From: Citrobacter sp. FP75
GTDB lineage: Bacteria; Pseudomonadota; Gammaproteobacteria; Enterobacterales; Enterobacteriaceae
Length of the DNA stretch: 64,000 nt
Assembly: GCF_018342065.1 (NCBI RefSeq)
Contig: NZ_JAFDOE010000009.1
Location: 250 to 64,249, forward strand
Direction: 5' to 3'
Shown here: one piece after another, positions 18,140 through 27,851 of the stretch
Layout of the letters: each line of letters opens with the position of its first letter
Position numbering within the stretch: position 1 is the stretch's first letter
The notes under the pieces: model-generated
The model's database searches: none
Told to the model about the DNA's origin: nothing
Seen by the model: only the letters and a program-made list of their open reading frames with translations
Made by a program: the position numbers and the translations under genes

Positions 18140-19138
18140 ATGAAAATTAAAGCCACGATTGAACGCATCCCCGGCGGAATGATGTTGATTCCTCTGTTAT
18201 TAGGTGCAGTGTTAAATACGTTAGCTCCCGATACCGGTGCATATTTCGGTTCATTTACCAAAGGGATGATTAGTGGCACCGTTCCCATTCTGGCAGTGTG
18301 GTTCTTTTGTATCGGTGCTTCTATTGATTTACGAGCGACCGGAACGGTATTACGCAAGTCTGGTACGCTGGTATTAACCAAAATAGCCGTGGCCTGGGCA
18401 GTGGCAATGATTGCCGCGTCATTCATTCCTGATACCGGTATTCAAACCGGGTTCTTTGCGGGTCTTTCCGTACTGGCTATTGTCTCTGCAATGGACATGA
18501 CCAACGGGGGATTGTACGCCAGCCTGATGAACCAGTACGGCACCAAAGAAGAGTCCGGCGCATTTGTGCTGATGTCTCTGGAATCCGGTCCGCTGATGAC
18601 CATGGTTATTCTGGGTTCTGCGGGCCTCGCCTCTTTTGAGCCACATCATTTTGTCGGTGCCGTATTACCGTTCCTGATTGGCTTTACGCTGGGTAATCTG
18701 GATCACGACCTGCGTTCTTTCTTTAGCAAAGCGACGCCGGTACTGATTCCATTCTTCGGTTTCGCACTGGGGAATACCATTAACCTGAGCGTCATTGTTG
18801 ACACCGGTCTACTGGGTATCCTGCTGGGCGTTGCGGTCATCGTGATTACCGGTATCCCGCTGATTATTGCTGACCGCGTGATTGGTGGCGGAAACGGTAC
18901 GGCGGGCGTTGCGGCATCTTCTGCAGCTGGTGCTGCGGTAGCAAACCCGGTGATCATCGCCCAGATTAACCCGGCATTTGAACCGGTTGCCGCCTCCGCT
19001 ACCGCGCTGGTTGCCGCCAGCGTCATTGTCACGGCGATTCTGGTACCCATTATCACCGCCCTGTACGCCAAACGGTTTAACAAAGCGCCGGTCGCCGCAG
19101 AAACGGCAACCACACCGGCAGATTCGCTGCACCACTAA
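18140..19138 (+). CDS. kdgT: 2-keto-3-deoxygluconate permease
   Basis: Proton symporter of the KdgT family that imports 2-keto-3-deoxygluconate, a product of pectin and uronate breakdown. It has 332 residues from ATG at 18140, with GAGGA five bases upstream; an ATG four codons earlier lacks a ribosome site. About ten membrane spans are present. Conserved stretches include [13 protein letters not shown] (14-26 of the longer frame), [14 protein letters not shown] and [10 protein letters not shown]. coli K-12 has kdgT elsewhere, so this copy is either relocated or an additional paralogue. No 2-keto-3-deoxygluconate kinase or aldolase lies nearby. Confidence 0.85.
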   Translation: MKIKATIERIPGGMMLIPLLLGAVLNTLAPDTGAYFGSFTKGMISGTVPILAVWFFCIGASIDLRATGTVLRKSGTLVLTKIAVAWAVAMIAASFIPDTGIQTGFFAGLSVLAIVSAMDMTNGGLYASLMNQYGTKEESGAFVLMSLESGPLMTMVILGSAGLASFEPHHFVGAVLPFLIGFTLGNLDHDLRSFFSKATPVLIPFFGFALGNTINLSVIVDTGLLGILLGVAVIVITGIPLIIADRVIGGGNGTAGVAASSAAGAAVANPVIIAQINPAFEPVAASATALVAASVIVTAILVPIITALYAKRFNKAPVAAETATTPADSLHH

Positions 19139-19154
19139 GTTTGTTGCTGCCGAC

Positions 19155-19191
19155 GCACCGTCCCTTCTCAGCCCCTGAGAGGGGACGGTGC
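19155..19191. terminator. Long hairpin between convergent kdgT and yjcZ
   Basis: GCACCGTCCC (19155-19164) pairs with GGGACGGTGC (19182-19191), and the inner TCTCAG pairs with CTGAGA. The stop codon of yjcZ lies inside it. Neither strand has a clear T run after the stem. It is probably a shared 3' structure for both transcripts. Confidence 0.6.
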
Positions 19192-20061
19192 AAAAATCTC
19201 TTCCACCATCGCATCCACCAGCCGCTTCGCCGAACACAGCCTCGGCATCCCCAGCGCCACATTTTGCCACCGTTGTGTAACCGACCAGCTCACCGGATGC
19301 CGCTGCGCATCACACCAGTCGCCAAGCCAACTCAGCATATCGTTGTGCTCGCCCGAACCGCCAACAGCAGGTGAATTAAGCCAATGATGATAATAATGAC
19401 GCGTAGTGGGCGCGGCATTCACACTGTACGCCAGTGCCTGGGCCGCCATCGTGCGGAGATTATCTTTGAGCATCGACACCACGTCGGCATTGCCCAGCCG
19501 ACAGGCATCACCAAACGCCCCCCAGCGCAGTTCCTCCAGCGCAACAAAACAGCGCCCCGGCAGCGACCAGTCATCATAGGCACCTGCCCGCCAGCGGGTA
19601 AAAATTTGTTCGCTGTGTGCGCCTGCCTGCACGGTCAGCCCGCGCTGCGTCAGCGCCTTCTCTTTATAGGCACTGCGTTGGCTGAACCAGCCAGAGAGCG
19701 CATTGATCTGCTGCATAATACCGGGCGTGGATTGCCCGCGCGGACGTTCCGACTCTTGCAAAAACATCAGTCGTTCGGCAATACGCACCAACGCCAGATG
19801 CCCCGGATCGATCATGCCCGCCAGTTTCTCCACCAGCTTCAGGCGCATCATCAGATTTTCGCTGGAGACGCCCGCCATCACCCATGCGCGCAGTTGCGTC
19901 TGGGATAACACTTCCTGCGTCAGGCGCGCACGCAGCAGCCGCTGCTGTTGCAGAAAACTGCCGGAACGTTTGGTTTCATCTCCCTGAACCAGATCGACCA
20001 TAAACTTCGGGTAGACGCACTCCAGCGTCCGCCCGGGGCCTTCCAGTAACACGTTAGTCAT
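19168..20061 (-). CDS. yjcZ: YjcZ, partner protein of CrfC, function unknown
   Basis: 297 residues, close to E. coli YjcZ (about 292). Soluble, mostly helical, rich in Arg, Leu and Trp, with no signal peptide, transmembrane helix or catalytic motif that I can identify. It starts within the crfC stop (ATGA overlap of 4 bases), so the two proteins are translated as a pair and probably act together. Its own stop lies in a hairpin shared with convergent kdgT. The assignment rests on gene order and sequence resemblance; the biochemical role is unknown to me. Confidence 0.85.
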   Translation of the reverse strand: MTNVLLEGPGRTLECVYPKFMVDLVQGDETKRSGSFLQQQRLLRARLTQEVLSQTQLRAWVMAGVSSENLMMRLKLVEKLAGMIDPGHLALVRIAERLMFLQESERPRGQSTPGIMQQINALSGWFSQRSAYKEKALTQRGLTVQAGAHSEQIFTRWRAGAYDDWSLPGRCFVALEELRWGAFGDACRLGNADVVSMLKDNLRTMAAQALAYSVNAAPTTRHYYHHWLNSPAVGGSGEHNDMLSWLGDWCDAQRHPVSWSVTQRWQNVALGMPRLCSAKRLVDAMVEEIFAPSPLRG

Positions 20062-22412
20062 GTATGCTCAGCTGCAAAAAGAGTGTGAATATCGTCACGT
20101 AGCAAGCGGGAGTCTTCATAAATCCATGACGCGATCGCAATACGGTGCTGCAATTGTTCACTCAATGCGGTCACGGCAGATTCGTTTTGCTGGCGCAGGA
20201 TCAGGCTCTCACGCAGGCTCGTCTGCAATTGCGCCAGGCACAGTGAGAAATCCGCAAAAAACGTCGCCATGCCTGCCGTAACGGAAATATCGACCTGCGC
20301 CGCTAAAGCTTTACGAATTTGTTGGCAAAACAGGGTGACATACTGCACAAGGCTGTTGTGCAGGACGTTGATATCAATGAGGTAACGCGTTTTCGTGGCG
20401 GCATAATCATTCCATCCCCAGTTCGGCTGGTTTAGCCAACGCGAGAACGTATCCCGTACCCCGCCCGCAGGGGATGTCGCTTCATCCAACGGCGTATCCT
20501 GTTCAATCGCTTCGTTAAACAACTGACGGGTGTTGAAGTTAAACATCGCCGAATGAAACGCCGGAAAGCGGATCCGTGCGCGAAACCCGGCATGGCTCAA
20601 CTCCTCTTTCACCCGCAGCTCAATGGGCCGAATGGCGTCATTCAACGCCCGTGACAACGTCGACTCGAGTTGCTCAAAACGCAGCGCTAAATCACGGCTG
20701 ATACTCTCCTGCGCCGCCAGCAGGACGACTTCACAGGACGAGCGAATTTTATCTAAGACAATTTTCGCTTGTCCTTCATCATGCAATACCAGCATTTCTC
20801 CGGCTATTTCCGCCGCCGTAATGGCCGCCCCCATGCCGTGTTGTGACATCCTCAGCACGCTTTCTTTTTCAAAGAGCGTATTGATACTGCATAAGATCTC
20901 TGTCTGCTGCTGATTGAGAAACGCGGTGGTCGCTTCCAGAGCCAGATCAACTTCGTGTTTAACCTCATCGCTCACCTGCTCCTGGCCGACCTGGATCTGC
21001 TGCATATCGTCTTCAATATGGCTGATGTTCAGCCGCAGCTTGTCATAAGCGACGGTTAACCCGTGATAGCGAAACTCAAGGTATTCGTGCGCGCTTTGGG
21101 CATAGTTCAACAACTTATGTGACGCGGAACGCAGTGCATAGAGCGAGGCATTGGCGTAGGCGGCATGAATCACATTCTGAATCGGCTGCTCAAACAGCGA
21201 GTCTTCCCAGAGTAGATCGGCGGCATGCCGAATATGCTCGGTATCATCCAGATCGGCAGTGCACCAGCGCCTACCGAGCGCGGCTTCGGCAAAATCCTGT
21301 ACCCAACGTTGTTTCTGGTGATCCGGCAACCGCCCGTGCGTCATCAGTTCATGACGCGCGCGGTTCGCCAGATACCCCCACATTGAAGAAACCGGATAAA
21401 TGCGCTCAGGCGTAATACCGCCCTTCATCAACGTGCCGGAAATTAATGCCCGCACCTGCTCTTCATCATCGCTATTGCGGTCTTTCTGATCGAATTTATT
21501 CACCAGGGCATACAGCGGCACCGATTTGCCCACCGCGGTAATCGCCTGACGCACTTCCTCATCCGAAATCGACTTCAACTGGGTGTAGTCCATCACCGCC
21601 AGTACTGCAGAAGCCCGCGCCAGCTGTTCATTCAACATCTTTTGTAAGTGCGGCTGTCCGGCTTCATTTGGCCCCGGCGTATCCAACAGGGTCAATTGCC
21701 CCGGATAGCTTGCCTGCCCGGCCAGATGCACAAACTCAACCTCAATAACCGGAATATTCTCTATCGCGGCGTAAGCAGAAAAAGGAAAATCGACTTCCAG
21801 CGCTTTTGACAGACGCACCAGATCGTTCAAACTCTTAAGACACTGGAAAATAGGTTCTGCACCTAAATAATTCCGTTCAAACGCCACGCCGTTTTCAATT
21901 CGCAGCAGCAGCGTATTCATATCCTTATCAATTTCCAGCTCATGGGTAAGAGCCTGGCGATCGCAACCCCGCACGCGCTGCTGCAAGATATTCATTAAGG
22001 TATCAATCGGCGCAACATGAGAAAAATGCAGCACCGGTTCTTTCTGGCCTGGCGTATGGCGAATCAGCGTCGGCAGGGCCGTCATTGGCCGATTACGATT
22101 GGGTAAAACTTCCGTCCCGACAATCGCATTAATCGTCGTCGATTTTCCCGCCTTCATAGTGCCAACGATAGCCAGCACCATCTCCAGGCGGGTGATCTTA
22201 CGTAGCTCATTATTGAGCGTTGCTTGCTGGACATCCATGCCACGCGCGCTGAAATGCAGGGGCTGTACCTGCCCGCTATGCTCACCTTTTTTCAGCGCGA
22301 CATCATCCAACGAGGTCGTCGGCAATTTTTGCAACTGCCTGAGATGGTCAAGAGAGAGCATCAGCAAGCGTTCAGCTTCCTGACTTAATTCATATATTGT
22401 CTGTGTGTACAT
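20058..22412 (-). CDS. crfC: Dynamin-like GTPase, clamp-binding protein CrfC
   Basis: In E. coli CrfC (YjdA) is a dynamin-family protein that binds the DNA polymerase sliding clamp and helps sister replication forks stay colocalised. Here it has 784 residues, against about 742 in K-12. GTPase motifs are clear: P-loop GTMKAGKS (84-91), switch DTPGP (244-248) and NKFD (305-308). The remainder is helical with likely coiled coils. Where K-12 has a clamp-binding QLALPW near residue 41, this protein has only a weak QPLHF-like segment at 50-54. Extra residues relative to my memory of K-12 fall at about 517-550. Operon with yjcZ. Confidence 0.92.
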   Translation of the reverse strand: MYTQTIYELSQEAERLLMLSLDHLRQLQKLPTTSLDDVALKKGEHSGQVQPLHFSARGMDVQQATLNNELRKITRLEMVLAIVGTMKAGKSTTINAIVGTEVLPNRNRPMTALPTLIRHTPGQKEPVLHFSHVAPIDTLMNILQQRVRGCDRQALTHELEIDKDMNTLLLRIENGVAFERNYLGAEPIFQCLKSLNDLVRLSKALEVDFPFSAYAAIENIPVIEVEFVHLAGQASYPGQLTLLDTPGPNEAGQPHLQKMLNEQLARASAVLAVMDYTQLKSISDEEVRQAITAVGKSVPLYALVNKFDQKDRNSDDEEQVRALISGTLMKGGITPERIYPVSSMWGYLANRARHELMTHGRLPDHQKQRWVQDFAEAALGRRWCTADLDDTEHIRHAADLLWEDSLFEQPIQNVIHAAYANASLYALRSASHKLLNYAQSAHEYLEFRYHGLTVAYDKLRLNISHIEDDMQQIQVGQEQVSDEVKHEVDLALEATTAFLNQQQTEILCSINTLFEKESVLRMSQHGMGAAITAAEIAGEMLVLHDEGQAKIVLDKIRSSCEVVLLAAQESISRDLALRFEQLESTLSRALNDAIRPIELRVKEELSHAGFRARIRFPAFHSAMFNFNTRQLFNEAIEQDTPLDEATSPAGGVRDTFSRWLNQPNWGWNDYAATKTRYLIDINVLHNSLVQYVTLFCQQIRKALAAQVDISVTAGMATFFADFSLCLAQLQTSLRESLILRQQNESAVTALSEQLQHRIAIASWIYEDSRLLRDDIHTLFAAEHT

Positions 22413-22965
22413 GGAAAATCTTTCCTTAACGCAAATAACCTAACTTTTATTTAGCCAAATCTTTTTATTTATGGATTTTCGGCTTTTATAATTACGTGTG
22501 GAAATAATTAGAATCAAAACAACTAATTGATATTATTAAATTAATCTTTGTTGTATAACCGCTAGCCTGATACCTCTCCCTTACTGTAATAAGTAAGAAA
22601 GATAAACAGAGTAGTTCAGTTTTAAAAAATGCCAGTTTAATTCCCCTACCTAAATTAAGGGGTAATGAGATATCCACTCACAATAACTATGCCTGACTAC
22701 GAGTCATGTTACCTATAGATATCAGGTGGTTCGCCTCACCTTAACTTAAATAACAAAACGTAGCAATTTCCCTTAAAAAATAATCTGCCAGAATTGCAGC
22801 TACGGGAAACCACAGGTATTGCGACCTTTATATGCGCCATGCCTTTGTGCTAAGTCGGACAGTAGTCCCGACAACCGCAGGGATTTTATGTATAATTGCG
22901 GCCTTTTTCGGCAATCTGCCATTTTTTGGGCGCTTTTGCCCCTGCTGACTCTTGAGGAAATCCAC
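22413..22965. other. Divergent crfC/phnA intergenic region
   Basis: 553 bases, A+T-rich from 22440 to 22660, with no gene I can support. A 61-codon minus-strand frame at 22492-22677 has no ribosome site and the composition of non-coding DNA. The right end holds a good promoter for phnA (22868-22896). A CrfC promoter presumably lies at the left. Confidence 0.55.
22868..22896 (+). promoter_or_regulatory. Putative sigma-70 promoter of phnA
   Basis: CCGACA and TATAAT with a 17-base spacer, and TG just before the -10. It lies about 70 bases from the phnA start. The -35 overlaps the right arm of a small hairpin (GTCGG/CCGAC). Confidence 0.5.
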
Positions 22966-23301
22966 ATGTCATTACCACACTGCCCACAATGCAACTCCGA
23001 ATACACTTACGAAGATAACGGCATGTTCATCTGCCCGGAATGCGCTCACGAATGGAACGATGCTGAACCGGCTCATGACAGCGACGAACTGATTGTGAAA
23101 GATGCCAACGGCAACCTGCTGGCCGACGGCGACAGCGTAACCGTCGTAAAAGATCTGAAGGTCAAAGGCAGCTCTTCGATGCTGAAGATCGGGACCAAAG
23201 TGAAGAATATCCGTCTGGTTGAAGGCGACCACAACATCGATTGCAAGATTGATGGATTCGGCCCGATGAAGCTGAAATCCGAGTTTGTGAAAAAGAACTG
23301 A
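22966..23301 (+). CDS. phnA: PhnA (YjdM) zinc-ribbon protein
   Basis: 111 residues, matching E. coli PhnA/YjdM. The N-terminal zinc ribbon has Cys6, Cys9, Cys23 and Cys26; the rest is a small beta-barrel (PhnA C-terminal domain). Despite the name, E. coli PhnA is not needed for phosphonate use and its role is unsettled; some relatives in other bacteria hydrolyse phosphonoacetate. The start at 22966 (MSLPHC) has GAGGAA upstream; the frame opens 49 codons earlier. A REP unit separates it from phnB. Confidence 0.95.
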   Translation: MSLPHCPQCNSEYTYEDNGMFICPECAHEWNDAEPAHDSDELIVKDANGNLLADGDSVTVVKDLKVKGSSSMLKIGTKVKNIRLVEGDHNIDCKIDGFGPMKLKSEFVKKN

Positions 23302-23307
23302 TTCAAC

Positions 23308-23338
23308 TTGCCCGGTGGCATTGTGCTTACCGGGCATG
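23308..23338. repeat. REP element between phnA and phnB
   Basis: GCCCGGT (23310-23316) and ACCGGGC (23329-23335) flank a GGCATTGTGCTT centre, a typical REP unit. It starts just after the phnA stop. Confidence 0.8.
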
Positions 23339-23398
23339 CTGTACAAATTTCGAACTACACTTAACTGGCTTCTCTTATCTTATTCTGAGGTTAAGATC

Positions 23399-23848
23399 AT
23401 GCCGTTAAGTCCCTACATCTCCTTTGCAGGCAACTGCGCTGACGCCATCGCTTACTACCAACAAACGCTGGGCGCTGAACTGCTCTACAAAATCAACTTC
23501 GGTGAAATGCCCAAATCGGCGCAGGACAGCGAGGAGGGTTGCCCTTCCGGAATGAAATTCCCCGATACCGCCATCGCCCACGCCAACCTGCGCGTTGCGG
23601 GCAGCGACATCATGATGAGCGACGGCGTCGCGACGGGAAAAGCCCACTATTCTGGCTTCACGCTGGTACTCGACACCCAGGATGTCAGCGAAGGGAAGCG
23701 CTGGTTTGATAACCTGGCGGCAAACGGAACAATCGAAATGGACTGGCAGGAAACGTTCTGGGCGCACGGTTTCGGTAAGGTCACCGATCAGTACGGTGTG
23801 CCGTGGATGATCAACGTCGTCAAACAGCAGCAGCCGCCTACTGAATAA
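23399..23848 (+). CDS. phnB: PhnB (YjdN), VOC/glyoxalase-fold protein
   Basis: 149 residues (E. coli 147). A single-domain vicinal-oxygen-chelate protein of the PhnB/3-demethylubiquinone family: SPYISFAGNCADAIAYYQ at the N-terminus and FWAHGFGKVTDQYGVPWMIN near the C-terminus are family hallmarks. Its function is not established, and in E. coli it is dispensable for phosphonate breakdown. The start has GAGG nine bases upstream. A hairpin follows, separating it from the phnC promoter. Confidence 0.93.
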   Translation: MPLSPYISFAGNCADAIAYYQQTLGAELLYKINFGEMPKSAQDSEEGCPSGMKFPDTAIAHANLRVAGSDIMMSDGVATGKAHYSGFTLVLDTQDVSEGKRWFDNLAANGTIEMDWQETFWAHGFGKVTDQYGVPWMINVVKQQQPPTE

Positions 23849-23852
23849 TCCC

Positions 23853-23873
23853 ACGGGAGGCTTGCCCTCCCGT
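23853..23873 (+). terminator. Hairpin after phnB
   Basis: Perfect 8-bp stem ACGGGAGG (23853-23860) / CCTCCCGT (23866-23873) with a CTTGC loop, 5 bases past the phnB stop. No T run follows, so termination may be partial. Confidence 0.6.
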
Positions 23874-23874
23874 A

Positions 23875-23950
23875 CTGTCATCAAATCTCGCTCAACTCTT
23901 CATCTTCGAGTAACCATCCCTTAACGAAAACGTCACATTGTTCCGTCACG
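23875..23950 (+). promoter_or_regulatory. Likely phnC promoter region with a possible Pho half-site
   Basis: The phn operon is PhoB-controlled in E. coli, so a Pho box is expected here. CTGTCAT at 23875-23881 is a perfect PhoB half-site, but the next 11-base repeat is poor. CGTCAC also occurs twice (23931 and 23944). I cannot place the box or the -10 with confidence. Confidence 0.35.
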
Positions 23951-23980
23951 ATGGGGCCACTTTTTTAGGGAGGCCGCATC

Positions 23981-24769
23981 ATGCAAACGGTTATTCGCGT
24001 CGAGAAACTCAGCAAATCCTTCAATCAGCATCAGGCGCTGAATGCGGTTGATCTGACCATCCGTTCCGGTGAGATGGTGGCTCTGCTTGGGCCGTCAGGC
24101 TCCGGCAAATCCACCCTTTTACGTCATTTAAGCGGCTTGATTACCGGTGATAAATCGCCGGGTAGCCACGTCGAGTTATTAGGCCGCACGGTGCAGCGCG
24201 AAGGCCGACTGGCGCGCGACATCCGCAAAAGCCGCGCCCACACCGGCTACATCTTCCAGCAGTTCAATCTGGTGAACCGTCTGACGGTGCTGGAGAACGT
24301 GCTGATTGGCGCGCTCGGCAGCACGCCGTTCTGGCGCACCTGTTTTAGCTGGTTTACGCCAGAGCAGAAACAACGCGCGTTACAGGCGCTGGCCCGCGTC
24401 GGCATGGCGCACTTTGCCCATCAGCGCGTTTCCACACTTTCGGGCGGGCAACAGCAGCGTGTGGCCATCGCCCGCGCCCTGATGCAGCAGGCCAAAGTGA
24501 TCCTCGCCGACGAGCCAATTGCCTCGCTGGACCCGGAATCCGCGCGCATCGTGATGGACACCCTGCGCGACATTAACCAGACCGATGGCATCACCGTGGT
24601 CATCACGCTGCATCAGGTGGATTACGCCCTGCGCTACTGCGAACGCATTGTCGCGCTGCGCCAGGGCAACGTCTTCTTTGACGGCAGCAGCCAGCAGTTT
24701 GATAACGATCGATTTGACCATCTCTACCGCAGCATGAACCGCGTCGACCAGAACGCGCAGGCTGCTTAA
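23981..24769 (+). CDS. phnC: Phosphonate ABC transporter ATPase PhnC
   Basis: 262 residues, cytoplasmic ATPase that drives phosphonate import through PhnE. It carries Walker [10 protein letters not shown] (about 37-45), the Q-loop, the signature LSGGQQQR, Walker B VILADEP and the switch His in ITLHQ. First gene of the phnC-phnP operon, with AGGGAGG upstream of the start. phnD follows after 24 bases. Confidence 0.97.
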   Translation: MQTVIRVEKLSKSFNQHQALNAVDLTIRSGEMVALLGPSGSGKSTLLRHLSGLITGDKSPGSHVELLGRTVQREGRLARDIRKSRAHTGYIFQQFNLVNRLTVLENVLIGALGSTPFWRTCFSWFTPEQKQRALQALARVGMAHFAHQRVSTLSGGQQQRVAIARALMQQAKVILADEPIASLDPESARIVMDTLRDINQTDGITVVITLHQVDYALRYCERIVALRQGNVFFDGSSQQFDNDRFDHLYRSMNRVDQNAQAA

Positions 24770-24793
24770 CTTTGTCCGAACTGAGGAATAAAC

Positions 24794-25810
24794 ATGAATT
24801 ACAAGGCCGTTGCCGCGCTGGCATTCACCAGCATGTTCAGCGTCAGTACTCTGCTCAGTCCAGCATTTGCCGAAGAGCAGGAAAAAACGCTGAACTTTGG
24901 CATTATTTCGACCGAATCACAGCAAAACCTGAAGCCGCAGTGGGAACCGTTCCTGAAGGACATGGAAAAGTCGTTGGGTGTGAAAGTAAACGCCTTCTTC
25001 GCCCCGGACTACGCCGGGATCATCCAGGGGATGCGCTTTAATAAAGTCGATATCGCCTGGTATGGCAACCTCTCGGCAATGGAAGCGGTGGATCGCGCCA
25101 ACGGACAGGTGTTTGCCCAGACCGTCGCCGCCGACGGATCCCCGGGTTACTGGAGCGTGTTGATCGTTAACAAAGACAGTCCGATCAATAACCTGAACGA
25201 TCTAATCGCCAAACGTAAGGATCTCACCTTCGGCAACGGCGATCCCAACTCCACCTCTGGCTACCTCGTCCCCGGTTACTACGTCTTCGCGAAAAACAAT
25301 ATTTCTGCCAGCGACTTCAAACGCACCGTTAACGCCGGGCACGAAACCAACGCCCTGGCCGTCGCTAACAAGCAGGTCGATGTCGCCACCAACAACACTG
25401 AAAACCTCGACAAGCTGAAAACCTCCGCACCGGACAAACTGAAAGAATTGAAGGTTATCTGGAAGTCGCCGCTGATCCCGGGCGATCCGATCGTCTGGCG
25501 CAAAAACCTCTCAGAAACCACCAAGGACAAGGTGTACGACTTCTTCATGAACTACGGCAAAACGCCGGAACAGAAAGCCACGCTGGAACGCCTGGGCTGG
25601 GCACCGTTCCGCGCGTCCAGCGATCTGCAACTGGTGCCAATTCGTCAACTGGCGCTGTTTAAAGAGATGCAGGGCGTGAAGGACAACAAAGGGCTGAACG
25701 AGGAAGAGAAGACCAGCAAAACCTCGGCGCTGAAAGCACAGCTCGATGATCTCGACCGCCTGACCGCCGCACTGGGTGCCATGACCAGCGTCACCAAAGC
25801 GGTGCAGTAA
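24794..25810 (+). CDS. phnD: Phosphonate periplasmic binding protein PhnD
   Basis: 338 residues with a Sec signal peptide (cleavage likely after SPAFA, about residue 26). It captures phosphonates, such as 2-aminoethylphosphonate, in the periplasm and delivers them to PhnE. The family motif [10 protein letters not shown] lies in the middle of the protein. AGGAAT precedes the start. A REP unit of about 37 bases sits between this gene and phnE. Confidence 0.97.
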   Translation: MNYKAVAALAFTSMFSVSTLLSPAFAEEQEKTLNFGIISTESQQNLKPQWEPFLKDMEKSLGVKVNAFFAPDYAGIIQGMRFNKVDIAWYGNLSAMEAVDRANGQVFAQTVAADGSPGYWSVLIVNKDSPINNLNDLIAKRKDLTFGNGDPNSTSGYLVPGYYVFAKNNISASDFKRTVNAGHETNALAVANKQVDVATNNTENLDKLKTSAPDKLKELKVIWKSPLIPGDPIVWRKNLSETTKDKVYDFFMNYGKTPEQKATLERLGWAPFRASSDLQLVPIRQLALFKEMQGVKDNKGLNEEEKTSKTSALKAQLDDLDRLTAALGAMTSVTKAVQ

Positions 25811-25813
25811 TTT

Positions 25814-25850
25814 GTAGGCCGGATAAGGCGCAAGCGCTGTCATCCGGCAA
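25814..25850. repeat. REP element inside the phn operon
   Basis: GCCGGAT (25818-25824) and ATCCGGC (25842-25848) around GGCGCAAGCGC. It lies in the phnD-phnE gap and probably stabilises the upstream phnCD message, giving more binding protein than permease. Confidence 0.85.
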
Positions 25851-25872
25851 TAACCTACGCACGGAGCCAAAC

Positions 25873-26652
25873 ATGCAAACCATCACCGTTGCCCCGCCCA
25901 AACGTAGCTGGTTCTCGCTGCTGAGCTGGGCCATTCTTCTCGCCGTGCTGGTGGTCTCGTGGAAAGGTGCCGAAATGGCCCCGCTCACGCTGATCGAGGA
26001 TTCCGGCAATATGGCGACCTTCGCCGCCGACTTCTTCCCGCCGGACTTCAGCCAGTGGCAGGACTATCTCAGTGAAATGGCCGTCACGCTGCAAATCGCC
26101 GTCTGGGGGACCGCCCTCGCCGTGGTGCTGTCGATTCCTTTCGGTCTGATGTGCGCCGACAACCTCGTGCCGTGGTGGATTTACCAGCCTATGCGTCGCC
26201 TGATGGACGCCTGTCGCGCCATCAATGAAATGGTCTTCGCCATGCTGTTCGTGGTCGCCGTTGGTTTAGGCCCGTTTGCCGGGGTGATGGCGCTGTTTAT
26301 CCACACCACCGGGGTGCTCTCGAAGCTGCTGTCCGAAGCGGTAGAAGCCATCGAGCCGGGTCCGGTAGAAGGTATTCGCGCCACCGGAGCCAACAAAATT
26401 GAAGAGATTCTGTACGGCGTTCTGCCACAGGTCATGCCGCTGCTTATCTCCTACTCGCTGTACCGCTTTGAATCCAACGTTCGCTCGGCCACGGTCGTCG
26501 GCATGGTGGGCGCAGGCGGCATTGGCGTGACCTTATGGGAGGCGATTCGCGGCTTTCAGTTTCAGCAAACCTGCGCCCTGATGGTGTTAATCATCGTCAC
26601 CGTCAGCCTGCTGGATTTCCTCTCCCAGCGTTTGCGTAAGCACTTCATCTAA
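25873..26652 (+). CDS. phnE: Phosphonate ABC transporter permease PhnE
   Basis: 259 residues, intact. Inner-membrane channel subunit with about six spans and the EAA loop ([19 protein letters not shown]) that contacts PhnC. In E. coli K-12 this gene carries an 8-bp duplication that blocks phosphonate use; no such duplication is visible here, so uptake should work. Confidence 0.96.
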   Translation: MQTITVAPPKRSWFSLLSWAILLAVLVVSWKGAEMAPLTLIEDSGNMATFAADFFPPDFSQWQDYLSEMAVTLQIAVWGTALAVVLSIPFGLMCADNLVPWWIYQPMRRLMDACRAINEMVFAMLFVVAVGLGPFAGVMALFIHTTGVLSKLLSEAVEAIEPGPVEGIRATGANKIEEILYGVLPQVMPLLISYSLYRFESNVRSATVVGMVGAGGIGVTLWEAIRGFQFQQTCALMVLIIVTVSLLDFLSQRLRKHFI

Positions 26653-26672
26653 TCAGCGAGGCATTGATTGCT

Positions 26673-27398
26673 ATGCACTTGTCTACACATCCGACCAGTT
26701 ATCCGACGCGTTATCAGGAGATTGCCGCGAGACTTGAGCAGGAGCTTCGTCAACATTATCGCTGCGGTGATTACCTGCCCGCCGAGCACCAGCTTGCCGC
26801 GCGTTTTGATGTTAACCGCCACACCCTGCGCCGTGCCATTGACCAACTGGTTGAGCGCGGATGGGTACAGCGCCGCCAGGGCGTCGGCGTACTGGTCCTG
26901 ATGCGCCCGTTCGATTACCCGCTCAACGCCCAGGCGCGTTTTAGTCAGAACTTATTGGATCAGGGTAGCCATCCCACCAGCGAAAAGCTGCTGGCGGTGC
27001 TGCGCCCGGCCTCCAGCCATATTGCCGACGCGCTCAGCATTAAAGAGGGCGATAACGTGATTCATCTGCGCACCCTGCGTCGGGTAAACGGTATCGCGCT
27101 GTGTCAGATCGACCACTATTTTTCCGACCTCACGCTGTGGCCGCTGCTGCAGGGCTTTAACAGCGGCTCGCTGCACGACTATCTGCGCGAGCAGTCTGGT
27201 CTGACGCTCCTGCGCACGCAGACGCGCATCAGCGCCCGCCGCGCGCAGGCCAAAGAGAGCAAGGTACTGGAAATCCCCAACATGGCGCCGCTGCTGTGCG
27301 TGCGCACCCTGAACCACCGTGAAGGTGAAGAACATGCGGCGGAATACTCCGTCAGCCTGACCCGCGCCGACATGATTGAATTCACTATGGAGCACTGA
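26673..27398 (+). CDS. phnF: GntR-family regulator PhnF
   Basis: 241 residues from ATG at 26673 (MHLSTH), the E. coli length; an ATG three codons upstream is less likely. An N-terminal winged helix-turn-helix (about 12-75, including HTLRRAIDQL) precedes a UTRA effector domain. It presumably tunes the phn operon in response to a phosphonate-related ligand, but it is dispensable in E. coli. phnG begins at the next base after its stop. Confidence 0.95.
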   Translation: MHLSTHPTSYPTRYQEIAARLEQELRQHYRCGDYLPAEHQLAARFDVNRHTLRRAIDQLVERGWVQRRQGVGVLVLMRPFDYPLNAQARFSQNLLDQGSHPTSEKLLAVLRPASSHIADALSIKEGDNVIHLRTLRRVNGIALCQIDHYFSDLTLWPLLQGFNSGSLHDYLREQSGLTLLRTQTRISARRAQAKESKVLEIPNMAPLLCVRTLNHREGEEHAAEYSVSLTRADMIEFTMEH

Positions 27399-27851
27399 AT
27401 GCATTTCGATACCGCCACCCGCCAGCGCTGGATGCGCGCGCTGGCTTACAGCAATGCCGATGCCCTGAACGCCCGCATCAACGCACTCAAACTGACGCCG
27501 GGCTATGAACTTATCCGCGCACCGGAAAGCGGGCTGATGCAGATCCAGGCCCGCATGGGCGGCACCGGCAACCGTTTTTTTGCCGGTGACACCACGCTTA
27601 CTCGCGCGGTAATCCGCCTGACAAGCGGCACGCTGGGTTACAGCTACCTGCTGGGACGCAACAAACGCCATGCCGAGCAGTGCGCAATGATTGACGCACT
27701 GCTACAGGAACACACGCATTTCCAGAGCTTAATGGAAACCTTAATTGCCCCGCTGGAAGCGGAACGCGAGGCGCTGATAAGCGCACGCCGTGCCGAAGTC
27801 AACGCCAGCCGGGTCGACTTCTTCACGCTGGTACGCGGAGATAACGAATGA
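27399..27851 (+). CDS. phnG: C-P lyase subunit PhnG
   Basis: 150 residues, as in E. coli. Part of the PhnGHIJ core complex (two copies each in the known structure); with PhnI and PhnL it makes alpha-D-ribose-1-methylphosphonate-5-triphosphate. Highly basic and helical. The start directly abuts the phnF stop and the end overlaps phnH by 4 bases. Confidence 0.96.
   Translation: MHFDTATRQRWMRALAYSNADALNARINALKLTPGYELIRAPESGLMQIQARMGGTGNRFFAGDTTLTRAVIRLTSGTLGYSYLLGRNKRHAEQCAMIDALLQEHTHFQSLMETLIAPLEAEREALISARRAEVNASRVDFFTLVRGDNE

Noticed and set aside
22492-22677. 61-codon minus-strand ORF between crfC and phnA
   Set aside because: A+T-rich DNA, no ribosome site, no recognisable product.
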